Shown in pieces: positions 31,660 through 42,334 of a stretch of 64,000 bases of DNA; positions within the stretch are counted from its first letter, which is position 1, and the number at the start of each line of letters is the position of its first letter. Source of the stretch: Pterobdella sp. o SKG-2022 (Eukaryota; Annelida; Clitellata; Hirudinida; Piscicolidae). The notes below the pieces were generated by a model, which saw only the letters and a program-made list of their open reading frames with translations, had not been told where the DNA came from and did not search any database. The position numbers and the translations under genes are program-made. The DNA is taken from NCBI GenBank assembly GCA_964035795.1, contig OZ038321.1, positions 9,700,294 to 9,764,293 on the forward strand, in the 5' to 3' direction.

Positions 31660-34600
31660 GCTCTTATGATAATAAAAACATTTCTCGCATCGTTCTTCCC
31701 GCGGTCGAACAATGGACGCGCCCCTCAGTGAGTGACCAGGCTGAGAGCGAAAAATATGCTACTAGGTCTAACTCTTCTCAAAATCACAGCCCATACAAAC
31801 ACCAAAGCGGTATTATTTCAACATCTGGCTCTATGGGTTCAACACCAAATCAAAAACAATAGAGAAATAAATGGACAAGAGAAGAGTATGTGGAAGTTAT
31901 ATATTGTTATTATTATGCTTTAGAAAAGCCTGGAAGAAATAACACTAATGATTCGTATACAAAATGGTGTTCACGAAATACAATAAGCGATAAGTTTGAT
32001 AAACTAAATGCTAACAAATTGGCAAATCAAAGAAGCTATATCATTCGAAATAAGAAGCTAACAGATATTGAATTGATAGAAATAAGAGAGCAGGTTATGA
32101 ACGATATAGATACAAAAAATAAAAATAAGGATGTTAAAAAAAAGGCAGTAGCAAACGCTGATTTAACTGACACCAAATCTGACATGAAGGTAAGAAATTG
32201 GGGAAAGATATGTGGTGTTGAAAATGAGATGAAAGAAAAAACTAACCTGGACAATATAAAGTTTAATGGAGAGGAAATCTAATGAATAATGTTGAAGCTG
32301 GCAATATTAGAAGTGGTAGTGAAAAGTTAAAGGCGACATACAATATAAAGGGTTTTGATGAAGTTTGTGATAGTGAAGAAGAGGAAAAAAGAAAAACTAA
32401 CAATTGTAGCAATATGGGTTTTAATGGAAAAATGGTACCAAGTAATGTTAAGGTGGACAGCAAATCGGTTAATGACGAAAACGTAGAGGTAACAAGCAAT
32501 GTTAGGGTTTGTGATAAGGTATGTAATGATGAAGAAAAGATAATGAACAAAACTAACTTTGGCGGTAATATAGGTGGGGGCGAAGAAAATGTAATAAATA
32601 ACGTTAATCTAAGTGGTAATAAAAATGATGATAAAGAAACTGAAAGTAGTTATAATGAAATATTTTCATTGAAAGAAGAACTAATAAAGGAATTATCCAT
32701 TCTTAAAAATAGTCCTATAGCTGATAGAGAAACCCTAATGAAAATCAACCAAACCAATAAATTTAGGAAGCTATTTATCATAGGAAATGAAGCCCTGAAA
32801 CAAATATGCGAAGTTTTAAACCCTGATTTAACCGAATTGAATCAACTTATATACTGTACTTCTAAAATACTTCAACATAAATGTGGAATTAAATTTAAAA
32901 TGAGAAAAAATAGCACAACAAAAAAACCATCAAAACCTAGATGGCAAATGAAAATCGAAAATGAAATTGGAAATTTAAGAAAAGAAATATCTATTCTTGA
33001 TGAACTACAGAATGGGAAACTTAAAACCAAAAAGAATTATCAAAAAGTACCACCTAAAGGAAGAACATCAAATCTCTACTATCAAAGAAGAGTTAAAACA
33101 AAAATTACAATGTAAAGCTCAAAGACTGCGTCGTTTCATTAAAAGGAATAATTTTTATAGACAGAACAAAATATTTGAAACTGATGCAAAAAAGTTCTGT
33201 CGTGAAATTGGAAAAAATATTGTACGTGTAGATAAAATACCACCAGAAAACCAAGTCAAAGAATTTTTGAAAAATACTTGGGACAATGAAAAAAATCATA
33301 AAGAAAATGCAAGATAGATTAATGACTTTAATGATACTAACAGTAATATCTCTGAACAAAGCTGAAATGAAATAAGCTTAGATGAGATCACGAAGACATT
33401 AAATAAATCCCATAAGTGGAAATCTTCTGAAGTAGACCAAGTTTCTAATTTCTGGTTAAATATCTTACACTCGATACATTTCAGACTGGCTTCGAATTTT
33501 AACTAAATTTTGAACAGACCGTACTTAACGCCAGATTGGCTTTGCCAAGGTACTACATACTTACTTGCCAAAACAAATGATACTGACCATCCAAAAAACT
33601 ATCATCCAATTACGTGTCTTTCAACAACATACAAGCTTTTAACTTCGATACTATCAGAAAGAACCTACAAACACATGGAAGAACATAACCTTTTCCCGAT
33701 AGAACAAAAAGGATGCACAAAAGGGTCTTATGGTTGTAAAGACCAACTTCTCATAAATAAAAGGGTTTTGGAGAATACAAAAGCAAAGCATCGTAACTTA
33801 AGCACAGCATGGATTGATTATAAAAAGCGTTTGACAGCATGTCTCATACACGGATAATAAATTGTCTTGAAATATTCAAATCATCACCCATTTTCATCAA
33901 CACTCATGAAGGAAATTCAAAACAAATACAAAAATAAGCCTATGCACGGTCAGTATGCACAAGCCCTTGAACGTGAACAAATAGACAAGAAAAAATCCAT
34001 AGCATGGCTTCGCAGCGCTGGGTTGAAAGAAACAACTGAGAGCCTCATAATTGCCGCTCAAGATCAGACGTTGCAACAATATATTATAAAAATAAAATAT
34101 TGAAAAAAAGCGTTGATCCAAATTGTAGGCTTTGCAGAACTCACCCTGAAACAATATCACACATTGTTTTAGGATGCCCAATGCTGGCAAAGCACGAGTA
34201 CATAGAGCGCCACAACAGAGTCGCTAAATTCATCCACTGGACAATATGTAAGACACATGGATTTGAAGTCAAAAGTAAGTGGTACGAGCACGAAATTCGG
34301 CCAGTGATAAAAAAAGACGAACTAACAGTAGTATGGGACAGCCCAATACACACAGACAGAAACATACAGGCAAATAAACCAGACATTGTGGTTAAAGATT
34401 AAAAAAAAAGAGAGTGTACTCTGGTTGTTATCTCAGTACCATCAGACACCAACATAGTGTCGAAAACATCTGAGAAAATTTGCAAATACCGCGATCTGCA
34501 AATAGAGATATCAAGATGCTGGAATATGAATACAAAAGTAGTTCCAATAGTTGTGGGCGCGCTGGGAACAGTCGGAAAAGATTTTAGTCTCAAACTTTCG

Positions 34601-34780
34601 ACGCTTCCTGGATCACCTAAAATTTATGAAATCCAGAAAACAGCGCTTATGGGCACGGCGCACATTTTAAGAAGAGTTTTGGCCCGTAATAAATGAATAG
34701 CATCGTACTCTACTACCCTAGGGTCTTGGTAAGACTCCGGTAGTAGTTTAAATCCCAGTATGTACACTGTGTTGGAAAAA
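31660..34780 (+). pseudogene. R2/R4/NeSL-like LINE (restriction-like endonuclease type), RT core deleted
   Basis: Plus strand, several frames. The N-terminal region reads NKWTREEYVEVIYCYYYALE and NKLANQRSYIIRNKKLTDIE, a Myb-like, presumably DNA-binding helix domain (31860-32100). A 277-residue frame (32282-33115) is a charged, low-complexity linker. The RT start has VDQVSNFWL, GTTYLLAKTND, PITCLSTTYKLLTSILSERT, EQKGCTKGSYGCKDQLL and AWIDYKK (33857). The palm with its catalytic motif is then missing. The C-terminus resumes at 34020 with WLRSAGLKETTESLI, a CCHC motif CRLC.......H..LGC (34120-34170), and an endonuclease core NKPDIVVKD..........LVVISVPSD, then VPIVVGALGTVGK and LMGTAHILRRVL. The PD...-x-S/D lysine-rich core is that of restriction-like endonucleases of early-branching LINEs. 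It is dead because of the deletion and frame breaks. Confidence 0.8.
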
Positions 34781-34872
34781 AAAAAAAATATTATTATTAT
34801 TGTTGTTGTTATTATTATTATTATTATTATTATCGTTGTTGTTGTTGTTGTTGTTGTTATTATTATTATTAT
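34781..34872. repeat. (ATT)n/(GTT)n microsatellite between two LINE 3' ends
   Basis: Mixed runs of ATT and GTT preceded by 13 A. On the left it follows the plus-strand restriction-endonuclease LINE, and on the right it abuts the 3' end of a minus-strand copy of the same LINE class. Confidence 0.9.
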
Positions 34873-35105
34873 GTGAAATCTATCAAGCATTTTGCTGAGA
34901 AAATTTTAGTAAGACGGGTTATAACTAATGACCAGAGTCTTACTAAGTCTGCCTACAGCTCCAGAACTTTCTTCAAGATTCTTGTGGTACCGAGTAATCT
35001 CGCCTTTTGCAACTCTCCCATATTTTTATTAATTTCTAATTGGTGGAAAAAGCCTATGAAGTTCTTGCTTATACTTCCAAAGACTCCAATTACAATATTA
35101 TTATT
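34873..35105 (-). pseudogene. R2/R4/NeSL-like LINE 3' end, minus strand
   Basis: Minus strand from 35100: NIVIGVFGSISKNFIGFFHQ, then GELQKARLLGTTRILKKVLE and L-stop, followed by a 3' UTR containing gtaagactctgg. This is the C-terminal end of the restriction-like endonuclease region, equivalent to IVVGALGTVGK...LMGTAHILRRVL at 34.55-34.69 kb. Only the last 55 or so codons and the UTR remain, as expected for a strongly 5'-truncated LINE insertion. Confidence 0.7.
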
Positions 35106-35109
35106 ATAT

Positions 35110-35865
35110 TATATTCAGACTTACGGTCATAACATATCTAAGTGCCAAAATCCTAGAGTACGTGAGCACTGCGGCAAAGATCATTCGTCTGGCAACTGCC
35201 CTGAAACCTGTCCTTCCTTTTGTGTTCCCTGCTTTAAATCAAAGCGCTCTTGCCATGACCACGTCATAACATCCTCGTCTTGTCCTCTTTATCGACAACA
35301 AGTGCGACTCAAGATGGGACGTACGGTTTGGGAATGACGGTCAGCCTCTCATCCTAAAGTCCACAATGTACTACTAAATTCGCTCTTCTCAATCCTAGGT
35401 CTACTCGTAGTAAGTTTTCTATTATACTCGATACTATCCTTTTTCTTAAACTTGAAATTATTGCTTTGACGGAAACTTGGATTCCTGAAAACGCAGACAA
35501 TGTCACAAAATATGACATTGTACCTGATGGCTTTCATGTCTTGCACTCACACCGGCCAATTGGTAAACGAAGTGGAGGTATTTCTGTAATTTTCAAAAAC
35601 TCCATTAGATTGGATGCCATTAAATCCCCGTCCCACTCTTCGTTTGAATCATTGACAGCCAAAGTGTCTTTTTCGTCACACTGTTTCTATCGGTGATCTA
35701 CCGTCCTCCAAACACCGGCAATTTTATCTGCGAGCTCACGTCTCATCTCTATTTTCTTTATTCTCTTTTTTCAAATTTTATATTGGCTGGTGATTTCAAC
35801 GCCTCAAATTGTACGTCTCAAGACAACCCGCTTACTGCGAAGACAGCAAAAGATTAACCTTCGTT
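35110..35865 (+). pseudogene. CR1/L2-like LINE: ORF1 zinc knuckles and start of endonuclease
   Basis: Plus strand: HNISKCQNPRVREHCGKDHS then CPETCPSFCVPCFKSKRSCH, a zinc-knuckle (CCHC-like) ORF1 end. After a frame change the APE endonuclease starts: ALTETWIPENADNVTKYDIV (catalytic Glu in LTETW), DGFHVLHSHRPIGKRSGGIS, then a stop and SVLPPNTGNFICELTSHLYF, FILAGDFNASNCTSQDN (GDFN). It is the 5' part of the same family as 39.5-42.8 kb, where almost identical sequence occurs. It ends at about 35865, inside the endonuclease. Confidence 0.8.
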
Positions 35866-36245
35866 TCCTTACTCCCTTGCCTTGTTATACAGTCGCCATC
35901 TTTTATAGAAGTTATTTAACTTTGGTTGAAATTTTGAAACACATAGAAGTGTGAAAAGACAATTTTTGACTTTTATTAAATTTATTATAACTTATTTCGC
36001 AACATTTTGTACTTTTTTTCGTGTTTGAATCAAGTTGTTCTGATGCAATTTCAAAGCTGACCAGCAAAACTTTATTATTACTTAAATACTTTTGATTTTT
36101 CAATAAATTATGCTTAATATTTGTTTTTTACTTGATTTTAGTTATTTATATAAACTTTTTTGCAAATAAAAAACTTTGTTACAATAATTCATGAATTCAA
36201 TGGAGCCCAGTTTAACTCGAACAACGCTATCTAACAGATTATATT
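35866..36245. other. AT-rich spacer
   Basis: No gene or repeat was recognised between the CR1/L2-like piece and the minus-strand endonuclease piece. Confidence 0.35.
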
Positions 36246-36249
36246 ATTG

Positions 36250-36850
36250 TTATTATTATTATTTAATAAATGCTTTTATAGGGAAACATGGTGCTTCTAT
36301 TAAAGGTGCAAAACTCTATAAAAAGTCTTCTATTCTCATTTGCACTCCAATGCTATGTCTGACCATATTGTGTTTGCTATTTGTGCTATCGGCACCTACC
36401 TTGGCATTCATGTCTCTCATGAAAATTTTTATGTCTTTTTTGAATGTCTTGTATATGGCTGTTTGAGTTTTTTATCTAAACTGATTCTTCGCTTCAATGG
36501 CTGCCACTTTAGTTGGAGCGTAGCACTGGATGATAATAACTTTGCTGTCTTCTGAATTGAAGCATGCTTTGAGGATCCTTGGTGACAAAAACTTCCAAGA
36601 GAGCAGTACTCGTACTGCTTCAGGTGTCATCAGCAATGCTACTCCGTGGGTGTTGATTTTGCCTTCATTCTGATGAAAGTGTAGGATGGTGTTTCAGCTC
36701 CATAGTTGCGTTCTTCTTGATCCTGTCAATCTTGTCTCACTCAGACCTAAGATTTTCGGATTGTATTTTGCATCTCTCGACAGATTTAAGCTGTCTCGAG
36801 TAGTTTTGAACTTTCTTCTATAGATAAGAGAAGAAATGTTTGTGACGAGT
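36250..36850 (-). pseudogene. APE-type LINE endonuclease fragment, minus strand
   Basis: Minus strand from about 36840: IYRRKFKTTRDSLNLSRDAK, ILGLSETRLTGS (catalytic Glu in SETR), HGVALLMTPEAVRVLLSWKF, VIIIQCYAPTKVAAIEAKNQ, FKKDIKIFMRDMNAKVGADS (normally GD.NAKVG; here RDMN), and GVQMRIEDFL. These are consecutive motifs of an APE endonuclease in the LINE group that often appears in databases as craniofacial-development-protein-2-like. Frame changes interrupt it, and the glycine of GDMN is replaced by arginine. No RT follows on the left. Confidence 0.75.
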
Positions 36851-36867
36851 GTATCACAACATCAGAC

Positions 36868-37615
36868 ATGGGAGAGAAGTTAGGGACCAAAAAAACCCAT
36901 GCAGAATCATTGAAAAAAATTGCAACAAGGCTGGTTTCAAGAACAAAGAAGGTAATGGCTACAAAAATTCAATTAATATATCAAAAAATGAAAATATTGA
37001 AAATGAATTATACCAAGAAGAAATATCAAAAAGGTAAAAAAACAGGATAGAACAAACCAATAATATCGGTCAAAACATTTGTCATGAAAATAACAGTCAA
37101 GATGAACAAGAAGAATCCGAAAATCTAAGTTACATAAAGAATCTCAGTAGAAACAATCCATCGAAAAAAAAGAGACCAAAAAAGATAAGAAAAGATAATA
37201 GTGATGAATTGACTAAAAAGAATAGAAGGCAAAAAAATGAGAAAAAAGATAACAAAAAGGCCAAAAAAACCCAGTTTTGGGTTGCAGCAACTCCGATGTG
37301 AAGGCTGACGACTGGGCCAATATCAATGAAAAAGCAGATACATACATGGATGAGCAGAAAATAAAAAAACTAAGCACTTTCTGTACTAAACGTATACTCG
37401 AGGATATTCCTGAATGGGATGAATACAAACTCAGTAGCAGTTGGTATTACTTGGCGGTCAAACGTGCGTTTTGTGAATTCTTCGGTTTTCACAAGGTTTG
37501 TGTCTGCACCAACAGATGCTCCAAAGCTTTTATACCACTCAAGTCTTTGCCTGCCAACCCTGAAAGACAAAACATCTACGAAGATGAACGGATGCGTAGA
37601 ATGAGTGGCAAATAA
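36868..37615 (+). other. Uncharacterised coding-like region
   Basis: Lysine/asparagine-rich broken frames (36849-37265) lead into a cleaner open frame of about 120 codons from 37253 to the TAA at 37613. That frame has no ATG at its start. It contains KADDWANINEKADTYMDEQK, IKKLSTFCTKRILEDIPEWD, SSWYYLAVKRAFCEFFGF and CTNRCSKAFIPLKSLPANPE. Its composition is protein-like, with Trp and Cys clusters. It might be a transposon ORF remnant or an exon of a host gene. No known domain was recognised, and there is no second copy in the window. Confidence 0.35.
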
Positions 37616-37859
37616 AGATGATATTTTTGTTTGCCTTCATTCCAAAATAAAATCAATCAATAATTCAACTTAAACAAACAGCTCTGTAGCAGCAGCTTTC
37701 TCAACATATTTTTCATAGATGCCTCAGGAAAGCCATCAATAATTTAGTGATGCGTAAAACTTCGAACACACCCTGTAATTTTTACGTTCAATAAAATCCC
37801 CTATCGAACCTGTTTATATAATTATTTATCAAAAATATAAATTCTCATTTATATTTATG

Positions 37860-38850
37860 ATTATGATATAAATAAATCCAAGCTACGCTCAAAGTAACCG
37901 TGCATTTTTCCAAAATGTCCGTGGTCTAGCGGTGCATGGCTTATTTTGGCATCTTCTTTGTTTATTCCTAGTTATTATACTATGTTCATGAAGATTGAAA
38001 CAGGTATCATTAAGAGCTTGTAAAGGCCTTGAACATGTGTATCTTTTGATTATTTGTTGCCTAAATGCAGAGTTTTTGAAGAAGGATCGGCTTGTTGCTC
38101 TTTTAAATGAAAGAAAATCCACTTTTGAGCTTGCGTATCACTTTTCGAGTGTGACCAATTATAGATTATTTGAGAGTTTATTAATTTTATATTCAATATT
38201 CTTGTAAATATTGGTCAATACCATTTTCAGCTTTCATTTTTTGGGCATATTTGCTTGCCCACCAATTGTGCTTATCCACTCCACACATGTTTGAGCTAAA
38301 CTTTTTAAAAACATTAGGCTGTGGAACTAAACCTTTGATTATAATTCTTTTTTCCAAAAAGTTATTTCATGAACAAATTCAACTGTATCATTGTTTGTTT
38401 CAGTGTTTGCTCCAATATTATTTAGCTACCTCAAAATTAGAATTTCTTCATTGATATCGAAACAATAGCTGTTGCCGCGTCTTTTTTGCTTATTCATTGT
38501 TTTTTGTCAGAGTCTTTTTTTAGCTTCATATCTTGTATATTTCCTGTTGCTTAAAAAAAAAAATTTTTTAGATGATTCAATAATGGCAACTTGTAAAAAA
38601 ATTTGTCAAAAAAAGCAGTGTGCGATTAAAGTTCCTTTACCGCATCCAACCTATTCAGAACAACTTGTGATCCTAGTTGTAGGTCTTTCCGTTGCTCTAA
38701 TAAGTTTTTACCACAATACAAATAAAATTTAGAGCAATAGCTTGAAGAACCGCACAATGCACGAAATGTGTACCCAAGTCTAATTGGCTTGGTCCTAATA
38801 AACTGTTTGAGTGCATGATGTCCAAAGGATTTTATGAAAGTTTGTATCAC
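37860..38850 (-). pseudogene. piggyBac-type transposase remnant
   Basis: Minus strand from 38850: FGHHALKQFIRTKPIRLGYT and YCSKFYLYCGKN, the region around the first catalytic aspartates in piggyBac (ffGhHg.KqFIrgKPIRfGyk). Further down, PQPNVFKKFSSNMCGVDKHN with WWASKYAQKM matches the late core (vp.P.....Yn..MGGVD..D). The C-terminus reads MDFLSFKRATSRSFFKNSAF and QRRCQNKPCTARPRTFWKNA, the Cys-rich end of this superfamily. Large parts in between are full of stops, so it is inactive. The transposase N-terminus is missing. A TTAA-flanked inverted-repeat element lies immediately to its right. Confidence 0.75.
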
Positions 38851-38994
38851 TCAATTATAAATACAAACTAATATTTATAAAGTTTTTTTTTGTTTATTTA
38901 TTTGACTATTTTATTTTTTTTTTTAATATTCTGTTTTTTAAAATTGAAATTCTACTAATTGTAATGTTTTTTCTGTAAAACGCTCATTAGCTAA

Positions 38995-39380
38995 AACTCG
39001 TGCCCGCTGATCTCATATGAGATCAGCAACTTTTAATGCCTTTTATTCTGTTGATTTTACATGTATCTCAAATTTCAAAATTTGATAATACTAATTAAAG
39101 ATAAATATAACATATTTCATTTTGTTTCATCATAATCATAAATTATTATGCCTTAATTGAATGTTTTTAAATAAACGTCAGTGAAAGTGGAATTTGGACA
39201 ATTTTAAGCTTGAATATTATAAAATAAAAATCGAAAATTTAAATAAAATAAATTTAAGATTGAAGATATAACCCTAGTTAAGAAAAAAAATTAATTTAAT
39301 TTTGATAAAAATTTAAAAATAATTAGTAAAACTGCTATATGTGAGTGATCTCATGAGATCAATGGGCACAAACGGGTTAA
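38995..39380. mobile_element. Small inverted-repeat element, possibly a piggyBac-type MITE
   Basis: Both ends contain tgatctca..tgagatca palindromes (39007-39026 and 39346-39361) next to gtgccc on the left and gggcac on the right, in inverted orientation. The right terminus reads gggcacaaacggg followed by TTAA (39377-39380). piggyBac elements insert at TTAA and often start with CCC. The left end has CTAA (38991-38994) and a less well preserved terminal repeat, so the duplication is not exact. There is no coding capacity. It could alternatively be one end of the adjacent piggyBac relic. Confidence 0.5.
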
Positions 39381-39495
39381 GGTATAGTAAAATTCTTTAT
39401 AAGCTTATCAAACTTTCCGCAAATAAGTAAAAAAACAGATTGAATCAGAAAAATATTTTTTATGAATGGAATATAAGCAACGACAAATAAAAATT

Positions 39496-39542
39496 AAAAA
39501 AAATAATAATAATAATAATAACATTATTATTATTATTATTAA
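39496..39542. repeat. (AAT)n/(ATT)n microsatellite, LINE tail
   Basis: AAT repeats followed by ATT repeats, which can fold back on each other. They abut the 3' end of the minus-strand CR1/L2-like LINE and look like its tail. Confidence 0.85.
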
Positions 39543-42135
39543 GATTTTTATAGCGCACAGTTATAAATTCAAGATTGCTTCAGAGGCTCTCAAGGTTTGT
39601 AAGAGATTATGACTGGGGATGTTTATGGTATGAGTGAGTTTTCAAAAGTTTGCGAAAGTTCATAAGAGAAGGCGATGAGCGCAAGTTAGAAGGAAGTGAA
39701 TTCCACAGACGTGAAGCCTGGTGAGAAAAAGAACGACTAGTAAACAAGCCTGAAGAAACAGGTTGATGAAGCTGGAAACCAGAGTGCAAGGATCTGAGTT
39801 GTTGACGTGTGTGTCTAATTGACAAAAGATCGTAAAGATAAGCAGGTTGTTCAAACTTGAGGGTGCATGCAATGAGCCAAAGTAATTTAAACTTGCATCT
39901 TTGGGAGACAGGTAGCCAGTGCAAACGATCAAGACAGTCGCTGAATGAAGTGAAATAATCAGCTTGAAGAACCGTGTTGGCCGCGTGGTTTTGGAGGGCT
40001 TGAAGTTTGCGTGAAAGATAGTTTGGCTGCCCGCAAAGGAGATAATTGCAATAGTCCAATCTGGAAAGAACTAGTGAGATAAAGAGAGCATTAGCAGTGG
40101 AAAGAGGTAAGAATTTGCTTACTTTTTTTATGGCATAGATATGGAAATTGGAAGATTGGATTATTTGAGAAATAAAGTGAGCAAAGTTCAAATTTGAATC
40201 TAAGGTGACACCTAAGAATTTGCGTTTGGAAGATATAGGAAGTGTGGTGCCGTCGAGAGTTACCACAGAAGGGAGATTGTATTTTGCTAAAAGACGAGAG
40301 CTGCCAACAAACATCACCTCACTCTTAGTAGGGCTTAGTTTCAGATGGCTTCGGGAAAATCGAGTTTAGAGTGGAAAGACAACTGGATAATTTAAGAAGA
40401 GTGGGGCTAGGATCTGGGTGAGAGACTCCGGTGAAAAGACGGATGTCATCAATGAACTGGTGAAAAAGCAAGTCGTGCTGTACAATAATGCTACACATGG
40501 GTGATGTATAAAGAGAGAAGAGGTTCGGTCTCAGAACGGAGCCCTGCGGCACGCCTGAGTTGAGTGATGTAAGAGAAGAAGAGAAATTGTCCATTTTAAC
40601 TGAGAACGCTGAGAGAGATAAGAGAGAAAACAAAAGCGAGCGAGCTCAGAAATATTGGTGTGCTTTCAAAATATCAATTAAGATATTGTGATCGGGAGTG
40701 TCAAAAGCAGCAGAAAGGTCTAGCGAAACCAAAACAGCCATATGTCCAGTAGCGCAGATGTTGTGAAGACTGTCAGGGATGCGTAGGAATGGGGTTTCTG
40801 TTGAGTGGTGCTTGCGATATGCTGATTGAAAAGGATTAAAAGGGGGAGATGATGAAACGAGAAGTTATTCTGAAAAAAACGAGTCTTTCGATAATTTTTG
40901 AAATGGTGCTCAAGTTAGAAATAGGGCGGTAGTTCGAAAAAATGGTAGGGTCTAAATCGCCTTTCTTAAGCAAAGGGAGAACTTGTGCTGTTTTAAAGAA
41001 GGCGGGCAATATTGCTTGTGAAAAAGACATGTTGGTAAGTTTGGAAATTATTGGAGCAAAGAGGTGAGAAAAACGTTCTAAAGTGGATGCGAAGATTAAG
41101 TCTAATGGAAAAGATTTTTTGGGTAAAGAGCGAATGAGCCTACTCATTTTTTCAATACTGACAAGTGAAAAATAGGAGAATGGTGTTCGATTGTCTGGTA
41201 GAATAGGGTCTGTGCAGCGCGAAATGGACGTTGGCAAAGATTTGTGAATAGGAGCGATTTTTTCTTTAAAAAAGCTACTAAAGGTGTTCACAAGATTGAT
41301 GGTTTCTGAAGAACTGCATGGCGGAGAAAGAGGGGATTTAGGTAGGATGGAGTTGGCAGTTTTCCAAAAAACTTTCGAGTTTGGTTTGACAGATGCAAGC
41401 ATGTTTTTAAAATAATTAGCACGGGATTCAAAGATGAAAGCGCGATCAGTCTTACGAGATTCCTTGAGGGCAGCAAGAAGACTGGCTGGAACAGGCTTGG
41501 AAGACCTTAACAATAAGGAAATTTTTCTTTCAAGTTTTTGTCTTTTTCTTTTGGCGGCAATGGTGTCAGTGGATAGCTTGTGATGGGAGTGACGGCTGGG
41601 GCGAAAGATGTGGGTGCAAAGGGGGACATGGTGGTCGATAAGTGATTGAAAGGGGTTGGTCATTTTTGTAAAAAACTTTTCAACTGGAACATAAGAAAAG
41701 TTAGTTAGTGTATTAATGATATGTCTGAGATTTTTTAAAGAAGCGAGAAATTACAATGCAAGGAGAAAGGGGAAGAGGAGCGAAGTGAGACTGCATGAAA
41801 TAAGATAGTGATCGGAGTCAAAAGTTTCTTTGCTGATGTCTTGTATGAGCTGACTGTTAGGTTTTGGAGCAATGATGAGATCAAGGATGTTACCAAGTCT
41901 GTGGGTGGGGAAGTCTATGTGCTGGACCAACTCGAGTTAATGTAAATGAGCACTAAGCGAGTTGTCATGAGATGTACAATTTGGGATATTGAAAGCACCA
42001 GCCAATATAAAATTTGAAGAAAGAGAATAAAGGAAATAGAGATGAGACGTGAGCTTGCAGATAAAATTGCCGGTGTTTGGAGGACGGTAGAGCACCGATA
42101 GCAACAAACAGTGTGACGAAAAAGACACTTTGGTT
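39543..42135 (-). pseudogene. CR1/L2-like LINE ORF2, several frame breaks
   Basis: Minus strand from 42135: SFSSHCLLLSVLYRPPNTGN, FILAGAFNIPNCTSHDNS (GDFN changed to GAFN), the gap to SLIDHHVPLCTHI (SDH-like end, 41650), linker, STFSSFFKEKIAPI, RLIRSLPKKSFPLDLI, VLPLLKKGDLDPTIFSNYRP, ISNLSTISKIIERLVFF; then SAFSVKM and SLNSGVPQGSVLRPNLFSLY, QFIDDIRLFTGV (FIDD in place of YADD), and the thumb region with FLGVTLDSNLNFAHFIS, LVLSRLDYCNYLLCGQPNYL, RLHWLPVSQRCKFKLL and LWNSLPSNLRSSPS. The stop is near 39607, then a 3' UTR with ATT tail. Frames change near 40325, 40640 and 41670. RT catalytic aspartates remain, but the endonuclease GDFN is mutated. Confidence 0.85.
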
Positions 42136-42140
42136 GTCAA

Positions 42141-42330
42141 TGATTCAAAAGATTTTCATGTCTTGCACCCTCATGGACCCATCGGCAAACGAGGCGGAGG
42201 TATTTCTGTAATTTCTAGAAACTCAATTGGATTGGTTCTCATCAAATCCCCGTCCCACTCTTCTTTTGAATCATTCTGACAACTGCCCTGAAACCTCCCC
42301 TTCCTTTTGTGTTACCTGCTTTAAATCATG
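42141..42330 (+). pseudogene. Inverted internal segment of the CR1/L2-like LINE
   Basis: This piece reads on the plus strand, opposite to the LINE on both sides. It encodes FHVLHPHGPIGKRGGGISVI and LIKSPSHSSFESF, the exact endonuclease segment missing between 42335 and 42135 on the minus strand. It then joins directly to DNCPETSPSFCVTCFKS, the ORF1 zinc-knuckle segment. At 35.1-35.7 kb the uninverted order is ORF1, then endonuclease start, then this segment. Confidence 0.7.
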
Positions 42331-42334
42331 TCAT

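Noticed and set aside
32282..33115. 277-residue frame considered as an independent host gene
   Set aside because: It lies between the N-terminal domain and RT of the restriction-endonuclease LINE in the same strand, overlaps the next frame, and is low-complexity; best explained as the element's linker.
37916..37945. String tggtctagcggt resembling a tRNA A box
   Set aside because: No B box or cloverleaf partner at the right distance, and the region codes for the end of the piggyBac relic on the other strand.
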